This document shows positions 35,491-47,600 of a stretch of 64,000 nucleotides of DNA, piece after piece. The notes beneath the pieces are model-generated. The model worked only from the letters and a program-made list of their open reading frames with translations, was not told where the DNA came from and made no database searches. The translations under genes and the position numbers were made by a program. Every line of letters starts with the position of its first letter. The first letter of the stretch is position 1. Source of the stretch: Cryptomeria japonica (taxonomy: Eukaryota; Streptophyta; Pinopsida; Cupressales; Cupressaceae); assembly GCF_030272615.1 (NCBI RefSeq), contig NC_081414.1:810563069-810627068 (forward strand). Reading direction: 5' to 3'.

Positions 35491-36073
35491 AAACCTCATT
35501 CATGGGTGTGAACTAACCATGGTTAAATAGATCCTTATAACTAGTTGATTCCATTGAGGTGGGAGAGGACCCACTTCCATTAGCAATTGGATAATGTTAA
35601 TTGGCATTTATTAGTGGTTATTAAACAGATTTTATGTTTGGTCAGGTCTTTAGAATCTGTTATCTTTTTTCACATTCTTAAAAGTGAATTAGTGAATTAA
35701 TTAGTAAGGATAAGAATTTATAATCAATTGTACTCTGTTGACCTATTGACCTTGCCTTGTAACTGTCTTTTATATTTAATATATTTTTATTCCTTACCTG
35801 AAAAAAATATTCCACAGGGATAAGTTAATCCTTAATTTAAATAAATATTCTCTAGCAATACACTTGCTTTTATAAAGAATATAAATATTAACGTTTCCTT
35901 TAGACAAAAGCTCAAGACAAATGCCTCGCCAAAGAAAAGAATCAAACAGCTATCATGATAAATAAACAATTAAATTTTTTATCTATATTGGCCGGCGAAG
36001 ATATTATATAGTAGTCTGAGTGGCAGAATAGGATTGAATTTCCTTAGCTTGACTCTCTGCAATATCATTCATC
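35491..36073. other. Upstream region of the F-box gene
   Basis: AT-rich noncoding sequence. ATATTATATAGTA at about 36000-36012 lies some 65 bp before the first ATG of the F-box frame and could act as a TATA element. Nothing else is recognised. Confidence 0.35.
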
Positions 36074-37366
36074 ATGTCTGTGTCTCCGAAGTGTAATTAT
36101 TGTCCTTGTTTACGCCTTCAGTTATTATTAGATAAATTATCTACGTTGAAACAGGAATCAGAGATGGAGCTGAAACGAAGAGTTGCTATGAACGAAGAGT
36201 CGATAGAGATAGACATTGAGATATGGAGTAAGCTACCAGAAAAGCCATTAATGGTGGTTTTATCTTGTCTGCCCACTTTCATCAATAGGGATCTCCGGCT
36301 CGTCTGTAAACGATGGCAATATCTTCTTTCACCAGCACCAATGTTTCGACAGATTTCCTCAACCCTTGTGCCTTCGTCGTCTCCTGCTTTTTTCATTGGT
36401 AATAAAAGAGAGAAGTATTTCCCCCACACTTTGTCACATTCTCTATTTCTACTTCACTCCGAGCCACTGGGTGTATATCCATTGTCCTTAGATTTCATGG
36501 GTTCTGAGATCGGCGGTGTTCTTACTGCTTGCAAAAACATCCTCTGTTGTTTATCTCGCTATGTGAAGAGAGAACCATGTTCATACTATATTTGCAACCC
36601 TCTTACAACGACATGGATAAAGCTTCCTCCTCTCCCTTATCCCATCCCAAGAATTTCGGAATTCAAATTCCATGGATTGGCATTCAGTTCTGCCACAAGG
36701 AGCTGCATCTTGGTCATAGGATGCAATTTCCCCATCAATGGAGAAAAGAACAACATGGTGATGGAGATCTATGATTCAGACACTAATGAATGGACCCTAA
36801 TCAACATGAATCTACGCATTTCAATTTTCCCATGGCAAGAGGGCCTGTATTCTACAGGGAGGTTTTATTGGGCTAATGTTACAGTTGGTGAGGACACCGA
36901 TATTCTTGCATTTGATATTGCAGTATATAACATTGTGGAGAAGAATTGGGAGATTATAAAGCTACCAAGAAGATCTGATTGCCTTTTTTATTGGAATTTA
37001 ACTGGCTATGATGGGAATGTAATTGTGGTAGATAACAGCGATCTCTCTTTATGGAAGTTGAATGAAGAGCACGAAAGTGGAGAAAGATATAATTGGTTAG
37101 AATTGTAGTTATTTCCCAAGAGTTTGCATGAGGAAAATGCTAAGCGCCTTGAAAGTTGTTTTTGCCCTAATTTGTTTGACTCACAGGTGGTGGTGAACAG
37201 TTGTGGGTGAGTTTTGGTACATCTGCATGGCTACAAGATTGTTGTATTTAACGCAGAGGGGAGAATGGTACGGTGTATTCAAGGTAATCTCGTTAAAGTC
37301 ATTACCGAATTTGTTATGCCGATGCCGCTCTATGCCTACGAAATTAACAGTGTCTGGTGGCCTTGA
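36074..37366 (+). pseudogene. F-box/kelch-type protein gene with two in-frame stops
   Basis: F-box proteins recruit targets to SCF ubiquitin ligases; the target here is unknown. The F-box spans residues 50-92 (IWSKLPEKPLMVVLSCLP, then DLRLVCKRWQYLLSP). A beta-propeller-like region follows, with repeat signatures YYICNPLTTTWIKLPPLP, LVIGC, MEIYDSDTNEWTLI, GRFYWAN and DIAVYNIVEKNWEIIKLP. The frame is open to codon 344, where TAG occurs (37106-37108). The same frame then continues with LFPKSLHEEN, has a TGA at 37208-37210, and runs on through KIVVFNAEGRMVR to PLYAYEINSVWWP and a final TGA at 37364-37366. That ending is typical of intact plant F-box/kelch proteins of about 430 residues. So the gene has two nonsense changes in a single-exon frame. 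The first ATG (36074) or the one at codon 31 (36164) may be the start. The truncated product would keep the F-box. Confidence 0.85.
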
Positions 37367-37953
37367 GCCGAGGATGGCATCGTCCTTGGCCTTGATCTAC
37401 TTATAGAAATGTTGCTTTTGTTAAAAATTTAACATTTGGGAAAGAACTTGACTTTTATATTTATCTAGATTTCATGTATGTGGACACTAGATTTGAATTT
37501 ATCAATGAGAAATGGCTGTGCTAATTTTTGTAAGATTAATAATGCTTTTGTTCTTAGCATGATTCTATAAACAACAAACATTTCACTAAATATAGGCAAC
37601 TAAAAACTTGAAAAATTAGGACTCATTATATGAAAAATCCGTTTAACCTTCTACTGTTTACCAGTTCTACTCTAGTTTCAGTAATTGTTCATGAGTTCTA
37701 CCTATTATTCCAATGTTATTTGAAAATGGCCTAATGGCAACGTCCCTAATATGCCAGTGTCTTTTCAATATATTTAAGTTTAATTAATATATTGGAAGTT
37801 TTAATAACCACTATATATTTTCAATATATTAATATTTTTTTGATTTTGATAGTATAATATTGTTTGCATAAATATTTTTAATTATATTTAATATTTTCTC
37901 TCCTTTTATGTCATTTTAATAATAATTTTTAAAAAATTATATAGTAAAATTGA
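37367..37953. other. Intergenic AT-rich DNA downstream of the F-box gene
   Basis: No gene is seen. The sequence becomes strongly AT-rich from about 37780 up to the SINE. Confidence 0.5.
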
Positions 37954-38069
37954 GAAGGCCAAGAGTCACAACTTGGAATTTCACTTTAGATGTCCCTATT
38001 AGGAAATGAACTTGGGTCTCAACAGTGAGAACCCAGTGTTTTAACCAGTTAAGCTCAACCCCTTGAACA
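37954..38069 (-). repeat. tRNA-derived SINE, shorter copy, with 9-bp target duplication
   Basis: On the minus strand it has the same GGGGTTGAGCTTAACTGG head and GGGTTCTCACTGTTGAGACC segment as the copy at 18681-18827. TAAAATTGA flanks it on both sides (37945-37953 and 38070-38078), a perfect 9-bp target-site duplication. Its 3' end is about 30 bp shorter than the first copy. Confidence 0.8.
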
Positions 38070-38078
38070 TAAAATTGA

Positions 38079-40300
38079 ATATTTTTAGTATATTAATATT
38101 GTGAACTATTAAAATTTCATATTAATAATATATATATTTTTTTAATTTTTAGAAAAGATAATGTTAAACTATCATGTTAGTTCATGTATTTTGAATGGTA
38201 AGTTTGTGTGATTTTTGCAGTCCACGGTTTGATCAATATTTGTTATACTAAATTTTAATTATTTAATTATGGCAGTCTATTATGATTATAGCTCTTTGAC
38301 ATGTTATTATCTTAATTTTAAACACTTGTTTTTATTATTAGAATTATACCTTGGGCGTTCAAAGGTATCCTTTCTTAGGTTAAATATAGGTAGTTGATAG
38401 TAGAGCAATGACAAGCATTAACAATATGTCTAATTGTTGTCATCATGTCTTCAGAAACATGAACTTAAGGGTAATAGATCTATAAATTTATTTCTAGTTG
38501 TATTTAAATCATCTTATCTTTTTTTTGTGGGGGGGGAGGGGGGGAAGCAATAAGGGTATGCACTATCACTTTCAATTTAAAGAAGCATGCAAACTTCCAG
38601 GAAATTTAGTAGGATCCCAATTTATTAAATAGTAGTCATAATTGATAAAATTAGTGAATTTATTGTCATACCAAACTAGTATTCTATACCCTCCATGTTT
38701 TCATTTATGTTTCTATGGATTTCCATTATTAGCACCAAGTTAATTAATCTTTTCTAAATTTTATTTTCATATGGGCATTTGTTGTGACATTACATTCTAA
38801 GCTTAAAGGTCGTAGTGTGGAATATGTTCCCTACACTAATCCAAGAACACAAGATATGTCCTATAATTACAAAAAAATAAATATTAAAGAAATATACTAT
38901 AACATAATGAATTATGTGTGAAAAACCTTTTAGAAAAAAATCTCATACTTCAAAGAAAATTAACATATTATTTAGTACTAAGAGATTGTATAGATGTATA
39001 AAAAAACATAGATACAAAGCAATTCAAGGAACATAATAATACATATACAAGTATTTATGAAAACCTCCAACTCAACTCTTCTTTAGGAACCTTAAGATCA
39101 GAGTTTTTCTTACCATAGGATAGAGGGTGAAATACATTGATTCTCTATGTCACCTAATTCTCAACTCTTCTTTAGGAGCCTTAAGATCAATGTTTTGCTT
39201 ACCATAGGATAGAGGGTGAAATACATAAATTCTCTATGTCACCTAATTTTGTTTCCATAATTCTTAAAAATATCCTCCTATATATGTAAAGAAATTTCCA
39301 ATATACCATCATTAGAATCTTCACAATAATAGACTAGAAAATCAAAATTAACATCTTTAAAGGGTTTTGTCATGATTAAGTGTAGACAATGATAAATACC
39401 CTCTACTTACATCTCCACCATAGCAATATCCTTTGTATGATAGAGAATTTCTACTAGTTCTAGAAATAAGTGTTTCATTATTAATAATAGTAAATAGCAT
39501 TGAAGGTGTTGAGATAGCATACAAATTAGTTAGATTTCAAAAAGATTTTGTTATATTGTCTCATGATTCTCATTGATGAATGCCCATCCTCTTTCTTTAC
39601 AAATTTGATAAATGGTTTAACTGAAATAAAATTTCAAGACTAGCAATTTACACTTCAAATAATTACAAAAATTATTAAAAATATCATACAACTCATGAGA
39701 TGCTTCCAACTTTGTCTATAATAACCCTTTTCCTCTATCTAAATATGTAATAATATTTATTTCTATAAAATATTTAAAATTAAAAAGGAATGGCACCATC
39801 TTCCATAAGGAGCAGCCTTTGGAATTTGGTAAAAAGAAGCATGGAAGTGAGAACCTTGATCACCATGGTCATACCTAATAGAATAAAATGGTTATAACCA
39901 TGTTGCAAAAATATTTTTTCAAATGTATCAAATTATGATATGATTATAAGAATTCAATTTTTATAATTTTTGAACCATACTCATTAACCCAATAGTAACA
40001 AATCTAATCCCATATTCTGGACAACCATTGCAATTGAATTTCCTAAAGCCATTGAAAAATAAAAATACACATAAATAAACATGGAATTAATCTTGCCCCA
40101 AGAAAACTACAAAGATAGAAACATAACATAGATTTGATTGGTTTTGTGTCAAGAGAACCCCAAGATCCCAAAAGTTCTCCTTGAATTAATCAGACCCAAG
40201 GAGTTTGCAGAAGATATTAAAATTGTGCATATTTGGGGTGATATAATTTTATATCCTTGTTCTACTATTTTTAGGGTATATGGCTTCAGGGGAACCCCAT
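38079..40300. other. Noncoding DNA, including copia-LTR-like sequence
   Basis: No gene is supported. A G8-A-G7 run lies at 38529-38544. From about 38850 the sequence resembles the LTR or 5' region of a minus-strand copia element, and 39905-40130 matches 14455-14705 beside the copia gag. A tandem duplication of about 89 bp (39071-39159 and 39160-39248) begins CTCAACTCTTCTTTAGGA. Confidence 0.45.
39071..39248. repeat. Tandem duplication of about 89 bp
   Basis: Two adjacent units starting CTCAACTCTTCTTTAGGA at 39071 and 39160, with a few differences (for example AGAGTTTTTC versus ATGTTTTGC) and the same end, TCTCTATGTCACCTAATT. Confidence 0.9.
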
Positions 40301-40323
40301 ACCTACTCCCTTGTTAGGTCCCC

Positions 40324-42751
40324 TTGAAAATAGGTATTGCTGAAATCATAAGGCAGATTGGGGATTTGCAAGAAGCACAATTGACAAATAAGAGCAGAGG
40401 AACAATTTTTCCAACCATTACCATGGCACACGAATTTGTTATTACTAAAGGGGGTTGGCTGCATTTTGATAAATTCTTCAAGCCATACAGATTGCCAACA
40501 ACAATTACAAGGTTGTTGATCCAGAGGATTTTCTCAATGGTACGTTTAGAAAAAAGGTCAGGTGTGGTGCAAAGGTTCATCAATTCCACTTCCCTGAGGA
40601 TTTGATAAGGAATGAGTTTAATCTGGCAGAGCAAGAGGTGAGAAAAGAAAAATGGTTGGTATTTAAGAAAACTATTGACTTTGTCCAACATTTTGATAAA
40701 AATAATAATCCATTAAAGAGTTTTACCCCATTTGGGGAGAAGATAAATTTTTTGATAGAGTATTTTGAGGATGCCACGCAAACTTTGAATGAGAAAAAGG
40801 ATGCAGTAATAAATGCAGATCCTGAAAAGGCTAAGCTCATATTGACCAAACCCATTTTCACTAAGATTATTCTCCTTGGAGAGTATGTAATGTACAAGAA
40901 ATTGGGCTATAATGTGTTGATTCCTAGGAGAGATGAACCTTCCACATCAAAGGGAAAAAGGCCAATGGAGGATGCTCCTGAGTCCCAAACCTCCCCAAAG
41001 AGGCATAGATTGGAGAAAGAGGCAGAGCAACTGAGTGAAGCCATGTATTCACCTTCTCAATCCCCATTACATATAGGTGATGAGTAGGCCGTTGCTGAGA
41101 AACTAATGCAATTAGGAAGCCTAGGGGAAATTTCTTTTACTTATGGAGAGTTGTAGGAAGGAATGCCAGAGGATCTAGTAGGTGCTAAGATGGATCTGAC
41201 TACTGAGGAATTTGCTGGCAAAGAATTGGATCTTATTATAAAATATGTCAGTGATGAATTTTTAGCTTATGACAATTTTGTGAGGTCAGGAGCCTTTTTA
41301 CAATTGTTTGGAGAAAGCACATGGATTAGTTCAAGGAAATGTGTAAAAAAAGAAAAATTTAACAATCAAATAAAGATCCATCTGCTCTTGAGGTAGAAAT
41401 AAAGCAATAAATGTTGAAAGAATTTGAGTTAATTACCTTTGAGGTAGGGAGAAAATTGATTGAAAGTGATTGAGTGCTAATTCTCCCAGAATGGGATAAG
41501 CAGATGCTGCAATTTTTGATGCAGTAACAAAAGAAACAAAACCCTTGGAGGGGATAGTTTATAGTAATGACCACGCAACTCTGGTAATGTGGTCATTAAA
41601 AAGAAAAGAGAGTAGAAGAAGGGGAGATTCCTCAGGATCTAATTACTCAGGGGGTATTATAGTAAAGAGAGTCAAAGATACATGAGTAATCAAAGCTGCT
41701 AGCATGACTTTAGAGTCTGCTAAATTTGGAATGGCAGTGGGCAAGAAGGTGCCAAAAGAGAAAGTTGATCTCCAAGTAAAGTTAGAAGTAGTCCTCAAGG
41801 CCTATAATGATGCAAACCTTGAAATCGCTTCCAAGGACAACACCATTGCAGAGTTAAAGGGTAAATTGGAAGGACAACAACATAAGGGTGAGTCCTCTCA
41901 ATTAATGATTGCCTCTTCTCCTACTAGGCCCCCTCCTTCCAGTTCTATTTATTCAATTTCCTCCTTCCCCTATGACTCATGGCTTCCTATCAATAGAAAG
42001 TGTTCAAGATGAAATTGAAAAATTGAAGCAGGATCAGTCAATATTTGCATGTAAATATGAAGAAAAGGTCAGAGACACCATTTTGAAATTTGTTGATACT
42101 ATTGGGGCAGCAATTGTTTATATAAACATGAAAAGAATAATGACTCTTTTGGATTCTTTGAAGGAGGAAAAGTCTATTTTGGGGCCAGTTCTAGAAAAAT
42201 GCATTTCTAGAGAGGTGGACATAGAGTCCATATATTCATCATCTCAGGAAGAAGTAGACGTTGATGACACAATCAAATCTACTTATGAATTAGCAAAAGA
42301 CTTGTCCAAGTTTTTAGTAGAAAGAGTAAATATTGAAAGAAGGGAAAATCTATTCTGAAAGGAATATGCAAATGAAAAGTTTGAATTGTTTCCTGTGGGC
42401 TTCTTAAGTGCAAATAAAATTAAAGACAAGGAATTGTGGATTGAGGAGCTAGGTCATAATTTGTCTCAAACAATAAATAATATTATAAACATGGATGATA
42501 CTTCTTTGTTTATTCAAACTATTGAAGAAATTGAAAAGGTAAAATCATATTTTGGCTTTTTGGAGAAGAAGGTTAAACAACTAAGGGTGACATGGAAAAG
42601 TTTGAATAAACAAAAGCAAAAAATTATAAGCTTTCCTTGGCCTGATGATGAGACATTGAAATTATGGGAGAGTAAGTTTGTTTTGAAAAAGACAAGAGAA
42701 CAAGAAGATCCCATTGATGCTCCAGCATGTGGTAGTTCTCAGGCATCCTGA
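40324..42751 (+). pseudogene. Unknown retroelement-like ORF, broken
   Basis: I do not recognise this product. Plus-strand open segments at 40324-40605, 40602-41087, 41163-41396, 41704-42012, 41909-42358 and 42386-42751 are colinear but change frame several times. The N-terminal part has HEFVITKGGWLHFDKFFKPY and a helical region that includes FLIEYFEDATQTLNEKKD. Next is a Lys/Ser/Pro-rich linker with KGKRPMED and SPKRHR (a candidate nuclear signal). The C-terminal half is long, charged and helical, possibly coiled coil. The order (globular head, basic linker, coiled-coil tail) resembles the unknown ORF at 517-2663, though no clear residue similarity was found. LTR-like sequence with a TATA box follows, so it is probably part of a non-autonomous element. 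Confidence 0.45.
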
Positions 42752-43680
42752 AGGAGTTGTTTTTTTGCAACAGATTTATTGGGTAATTAGAACCTTGAAG
42801 GATTGAAAATACCTCGCACCTAATCTATGAATATAGAGAGGTTAGTTGGCCATTTTCCAGTTGGACAACTAATCAGTTGTGGAAGAGTACATTCCAAAAT
42901 CAGTTATGCTCCTACCCCAATCGCAGTTTTGTAATTGGTGTAACTTTTGGAGGGAATTATGGTTAAGTTAGGAATATTCTTCTAGGGAAGTCCGAAGCTT
43001 GTTTCATCCAATTTTTTTATAAAAGGATGCTAGGACTACCTAGATAGAGATCACAAATATTTTGTAGCGAAGCTCTGGCAAAATAAATGCAGACTTTGTT
43101 TTTGACATTTTGGGTCATTCTTATATCTCTGTAATCTTTGATGAGGAAATAATATATTATAAAAAATATTTCAATCACAGATTTATGTTGTCTTTATGTT
43201 TACATGTTGATTTTCATTTCTAATTTGATAATCAAGGATTGTTTAGTTAAATGATTTGCAAGGTAATTAATGGGAATGTTTTAAGTCTTTTTCTCAAGGA
43301 GGAAAATTAAATATACTTAATTCATCTTCATTGATATCAATATATTCACATGAATTTGATGACTAGGTATAGTACAGATTGGAAGTCTGTGTATGTCAGG
43401 CATATACAGATTTAATAGATCAAAAATAGTGGTATATGTATGAATTCTATTGTCAGATTTCAGTCTGCTTTTTGATGACTCTAATGCCTAGATAAGGCAA
43501 TGGTTTATATTGCTAGTATTTGTGACATCATTGCGGTCCCAAAAAATTAAAACAAATGTTTCATTCATGTTTGGTTGCACTAAATGGAAGGAGTTTGCAA
43601 AAATTTTGCACTGGTTTTCTGTAAACCATCTACGGAGTCTTGAGAAAGTAGTCACAAGTAGGTACACTCAACTAAGCTTT
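42752..43680 (+). mobile_element. LTR-like sequence with TATA box after the unknown ORF
   Basis: Noncoding sequence directly after the unknown ORF. TTTATAAAAGG at 43016-43026 is a good TATA box, preceded by repeated short words such as GTAATTGGTG and ACATTCCAAAA, as in plant LTR promoters. It may be the 3' LTR of the preceding element. Neither end could be fixed, and the part from 43250 on may be unrelated. Confidence 0.4.
43016..43026 (+). promoter_or_regulatory. TATA box in LTR-like sequence
   Basis: TTTATAAAAGG fits the plant TATA consensus within a noncoding, LTR-like context. No transcript start can be confirmed from sequence. Confidence 0.4.
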
Positions 43681-43681
43681 G

Positions 43682-44380
43682 TCAAGATTGTAGTATAGGA
43701 GGTTTTTCCTCTTGTTTTTCTCTTCTATTGTAAATAGAGGCAAAAGATTGTGAATAGAAAACAAAGTAGTTAGAAATTGAGACCAACAACTGCAACTCTT
43801 GAACTACAACAAGCTCATCTTCCTGGGGAATAATTGTGTTGATATTTACTGTAGGTGGCGTATATGGCTCAATATGGTCTTTGGAAAGGGACACAAATCT
43901 AATGGTTACCTTATTATCATATCTAGTCCTAAAAAGCATGTGTGGCCAATCTGATGATAAATATCCTCCAATCTTGGTAGTGAAATCTCTTGATAAGCAT
44001 AGCAAAATATAAGGGGGAAGATCAATGATAAACACTTCTTGGGGAATGGAGAAATTTGGGAAAGCATGCAATGTTAAACCCAAATCCTTAATTACCCCTA
44101 TGGTCTTTATTGTTGTCCCATACTCATTTCTCTAAAGGTTGGTAAGTTAACCCTAAAATATCAGCAATCTATCTTGGCATGATAGGACTGCTTGCTCCAT
44201 TATCAACCATAAAATTATGGACTAATTTATCCCCAATGATTAAAGATAAATAAAAAGGAGTCTGTACATTTTTTTCTTCCTCTTTATTCTCTTGCTTATT
44301 TTCTTGTAGATTATTAGTCAACATATCCCTATCTTGACCTATTGGGGATTCTTTTGATTCCTTCAAATCTTTTAATGCTA
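43682..44380 (-). pseudogene. Gypsy retropepsin-like protease domain
   Basis: Minus-strand protease of the second gypsy remnant. The active-site block is MVDNGASSPI with the catalytic Asp codon at 44204-44202, and the preceding strand FYLSLIIGDKLVHNF fits the retropepsin fold. The downstream half (44083-43682) has IIDLPPYILLCLSRDF and TKIGGYLSSDW, matching the first remnant at 6.3-6.6 kb. There is a break between 44166 and 44084 caused by a stop. No RT or RNase H follows within the window; the remnant ends at a stop at 43682. Confidence 0.65.
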
Positions 44381-46027
44381 ACTATAGCATATCTTGGTGA
44401 CCAAGAATAGCTAGAGAGTCCCACATAGACATAGTTATGTTTATTTTCTTCATATTTTGAACAATGTTAAAAGGTAAAGTTGGACTCACCTTTTGATGGG
44501 TTTTCACACCAGTATGGTCAGCTTGCAAATGGGGCTGCTCCTTGTTAGCTGGCTAAGTGTTTATCTATAGGATGTGAGGTATTTGTGATGTAGATGCTTC
44601 TTTCACTTTAATAGATACTTTCTCAAGCTCAAAATCTCTCTTCTTTGATCTTGTGTTATCAGCAACTCGAGTATCATCTGCATTCATTTTGCAGAAATCC
44701 TCTCCCTGCCAATTTAGTAGAGTAGTGTCATGTGTATGTTACTCTCGTTGTTTTGAAGCTCCATCATTAGGTGAGTTAAGCTTTGGACTTGTAGCACTTG
44801 AACTATTTGTAGCACTTTGCACCATTAAAACTTGATTGATGACACCATTTGCACATGTATCTTGGTCATGAGGCCGACCATAAGGAAAACACCATTCATA
44901 ATCAACAGCAAGATTATTTTGAATAGGTACAAGGTCTTTCACTGTACTGATAGGTGTTGGATTATATGTTTGAAAAGGCCTCTAATTTAAATTTTGTCTT
45001 GGACCTGGATAGTTTCCTTGATAGAAAGGCCTATTGCCCTTGTACTGTTGTTGTTGTTCTTGAAAAGATTGATTTGAACCCTGATTTTGTTGCTGATAAG
45101 GGGGTTTGTTATGAGACTGCTTCTTGTCCAGGTTCACCAACTTCTTACCAAAAGTCTAAATTAGGCTTTTAATCTCTTGTAGCTATTGAGATGAGCATTA
45201 AACATCAACCTCTTGAGTTGCAGTACCCTGAGCAGTTGTTGGTAATGTTGGCACCACTAGAAAGGGTGCAAATGATAGAATTTGCAAAGACATATTGGGA
45301 TGATTATTTGGAAATATGGACATAAGAGGTCTGGGAGAAATCTTCCCGACCTGAATTAAACTATTCTCTACTTTAATGGATATCTCATATGCATCAGGAA
45401 GTGAAAATCCTCCCATTGATTGGATCATCACTAGTATATCGCTATTTAGGGATCTTAGGTAGTAGAGAAAACCATATTCAACAGATGGCTTAATAGTGCC
45501 AGGAATTTTATCCCAAGTCTTTTGGGAACGAAATTAAAGTTAGACATCTTCTCTTGAGGGGCCCTCTGAATAGTTGTAAGTTGCTCAACAAGGGACATAT
45601 GACTGGACTTGTCCTTGAATTTATTATATAGCTTTTCCCCCAAATCATCCCATGTTGCAACTGATCCAATTGCTTGGTCTCTAAACCATTGCAAATATTT
45701 ACCCTTAAAAGAAGCAGCAAGTAATCTTAGTGCTACATTTTCCCGAGTGATAAGATATACTCCACAAAGAGATGAAATATCTCTAATATGCTCTATGGGA
45801 GTGGTTTGATATTCTCCTGTATAGAATGGTAGAATTTTAAGTGCAGCCACTGGAATATCATCGTGTATTGTAAGATTCAGAGGGCTACCTCCATTGAATG
45901 ATATAAAAGGAAATTGTCTAGCCATAGGGACAACTGGAGGTGGGTTATTTTGAGCTAGAAAGATGGGTAAGACAACTAATAAAACAATAGGACTTACTGG
46001 CCTAAAGCTGGGTTGTGTTGAGTGCAT
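44381..46027 (-). pseudogene. Gypsy gag with degenerate zinc knuckle
   Basis: Minus-strand gag. The start at 46027 (MHSTQPS) is the first ATG after the primer site. The gag domain (PF03732 type) spans about 45900-45500, with PVAALKILPFYTGE, ALRLLAASFKGKYLQWF and WDDLGEKLYNKFKDKS. The frame then breaks, and 45431-45198 continues in another frame with GGFSLPDAYEISIKVE. A zinc knuckle near 44870 reads C-F-P-Y-GRPHDQDTC, where the second Cys has become Tyr. The linker up to the protease contains stops. It is the better preserved relative of the gag at 9.0-9.6 kb. Confidence 0.75.
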
Positions 46028-46280
46028 TCTTTTGGATTACTCAAGAGTTCTCTTTATAACCCCCCCTCTTCTTTTAAGAGGAGAAAGATGCAAGTAATCA
46101 AAAGACGAAGACATGCTTCTTGTTTGCACTCTTCTCATAAGCTGTAAATATGCACTAAGTTTGCTCACAAAAAGTCAAAGTCACCCAATGTGCTTAAAAT
46201 CACCTTCTAAAAGGATTGAAATCTATTGGTTGAACATCAAAACCAAAAAAAAATTGAAAATATTTCAATTGTCTTGATGA

Positions 46281-46300
46281 CTGTCCCACAAGGTGTGCCA
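46281..46300 (-). other. Primer-binding site of the second gypsy remnant
   Basis: The minus strand reads TGGCACACCTTGTGGGACAG, five bases inside the LTR edge at 46306. It is of the same kind as the plus-strand site at 50841 (TGGCACGCCCGGTGGGAC). Confidence 0.65.
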
Positions 46301-46305
46301 AAAAA

Positions 46306-47600
46306 TGTTATCTTTAAATTTTGCACCCAATCTAAGTTGAAAGAAAACTTAGACACACTTGGGAAATATGGGATTACTCCAAGGTTGTGGGTGACCTATA
46401 ACTAGAATAAACATTTGGATGAGGTCATCTCGTAGTTGGTTATTATCACTCTAAAGCTATTGATTTGTCAAGGAAAAGGGAAAGAGGTAAACTGAAACAT
46501 AAAAACTTTCTAGCTAATCTTTAACATTAATACTAACTAGGTGATACACCAACTGAAACAAACTTATGGTACTCGGAATATTATAACACATGGGCACCAT
46601 AAGACAACTTGTGAAACTCACAGAACTTGTTTCAATCATGCACATGCATCAATATTTCTCAAAAAGGTCCAAATACTTGTTTGCTCCTATAGAGGAAGAG
46701 GAAAATTTTTAATAATTAGGAGCTTACAATATCCACTTGACACTACCTGCAACCTGCACATTACACTTATCACAGGGAAGGTATGAAAATAATGAGACAA
46801 AATTTAAGAGGAAACAAAGAAATTTCACTAAGAAATTTGATCAATCATACAATTACACAAATTTGTGAATAAAAAGAAGATGATAATGCTATCATAAAAT
46901 ATCTCCAAGGCAAACTCTCTATATCATAATATGAGTTACAAAACAAAAGTATGTCAAATCAAGCTAAGGACTATAAAAATAGTCACTAAGTCTCTCAAGT
47001 TTGCTTCAATATCTAGAACTAACTTTTCAAAATGAAGTTGGAAGCATACGTATGCTTCACTTGAGCAGTTAAAAGAAAATAGGAGTCTTAATCCCTTGGT
47101 CAAATTCAACTAAAAGCCCTAAAATCTAGACACTAGATTTTCTCAAAAAGAGCTCATAATGTGTGAAAAAGTGATGCAAGACTATGTCAACCATAATGAG
47201 TCACAAAATTGCATTTAATACACTCCAACTGCCAATAAATCTACTCATAAATCCTCTCAAAATGTTTTGCCACCTGTCACTATATCCTTGGTCTAAGTTT
47301 GGCACTTCTTCAACACTTGGCAAAAGTCAACAATTCAAACTAGAAACCATTTATGACTTGGTCTCTTCTTCACACTTGGAAAAAACACATGAGTTTTAGT
47401 CCTATCTCTCCTCTTGACTAAAACACTTAGCACAATTTACTAATTACATCATTTCTTGACCTGACTCTTCTTCACACTTGTCATCATTTGATCGCTAAAA
47501 AATAATACTCATTAATTTTTAAAAGAAAACCTTAACGAATATTATTTGTAAGCCTAAGAATGATATAAACTCTTTATATCTATAATACCCATGGGGTATT
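46306..47600 (-). mobile_element. 5' LTR of the second gypsy remnant; outer end uncertain
   Basis: In element orientation it ends AAGATAACA just before the primer site. The inner end is clear; the outer end is not, as no second LTR is present, and the limit given is arbitrary. The segment is noncoding; frames such as 46541-46786 and 47184-47399 have no support. Confidence 0.45.

Noticed and set aside
36118-36429. Minus-strand 103-codon frame inside the F-box gene
   Set aside because: Shadow of the F-box frame, with no family resemblance.
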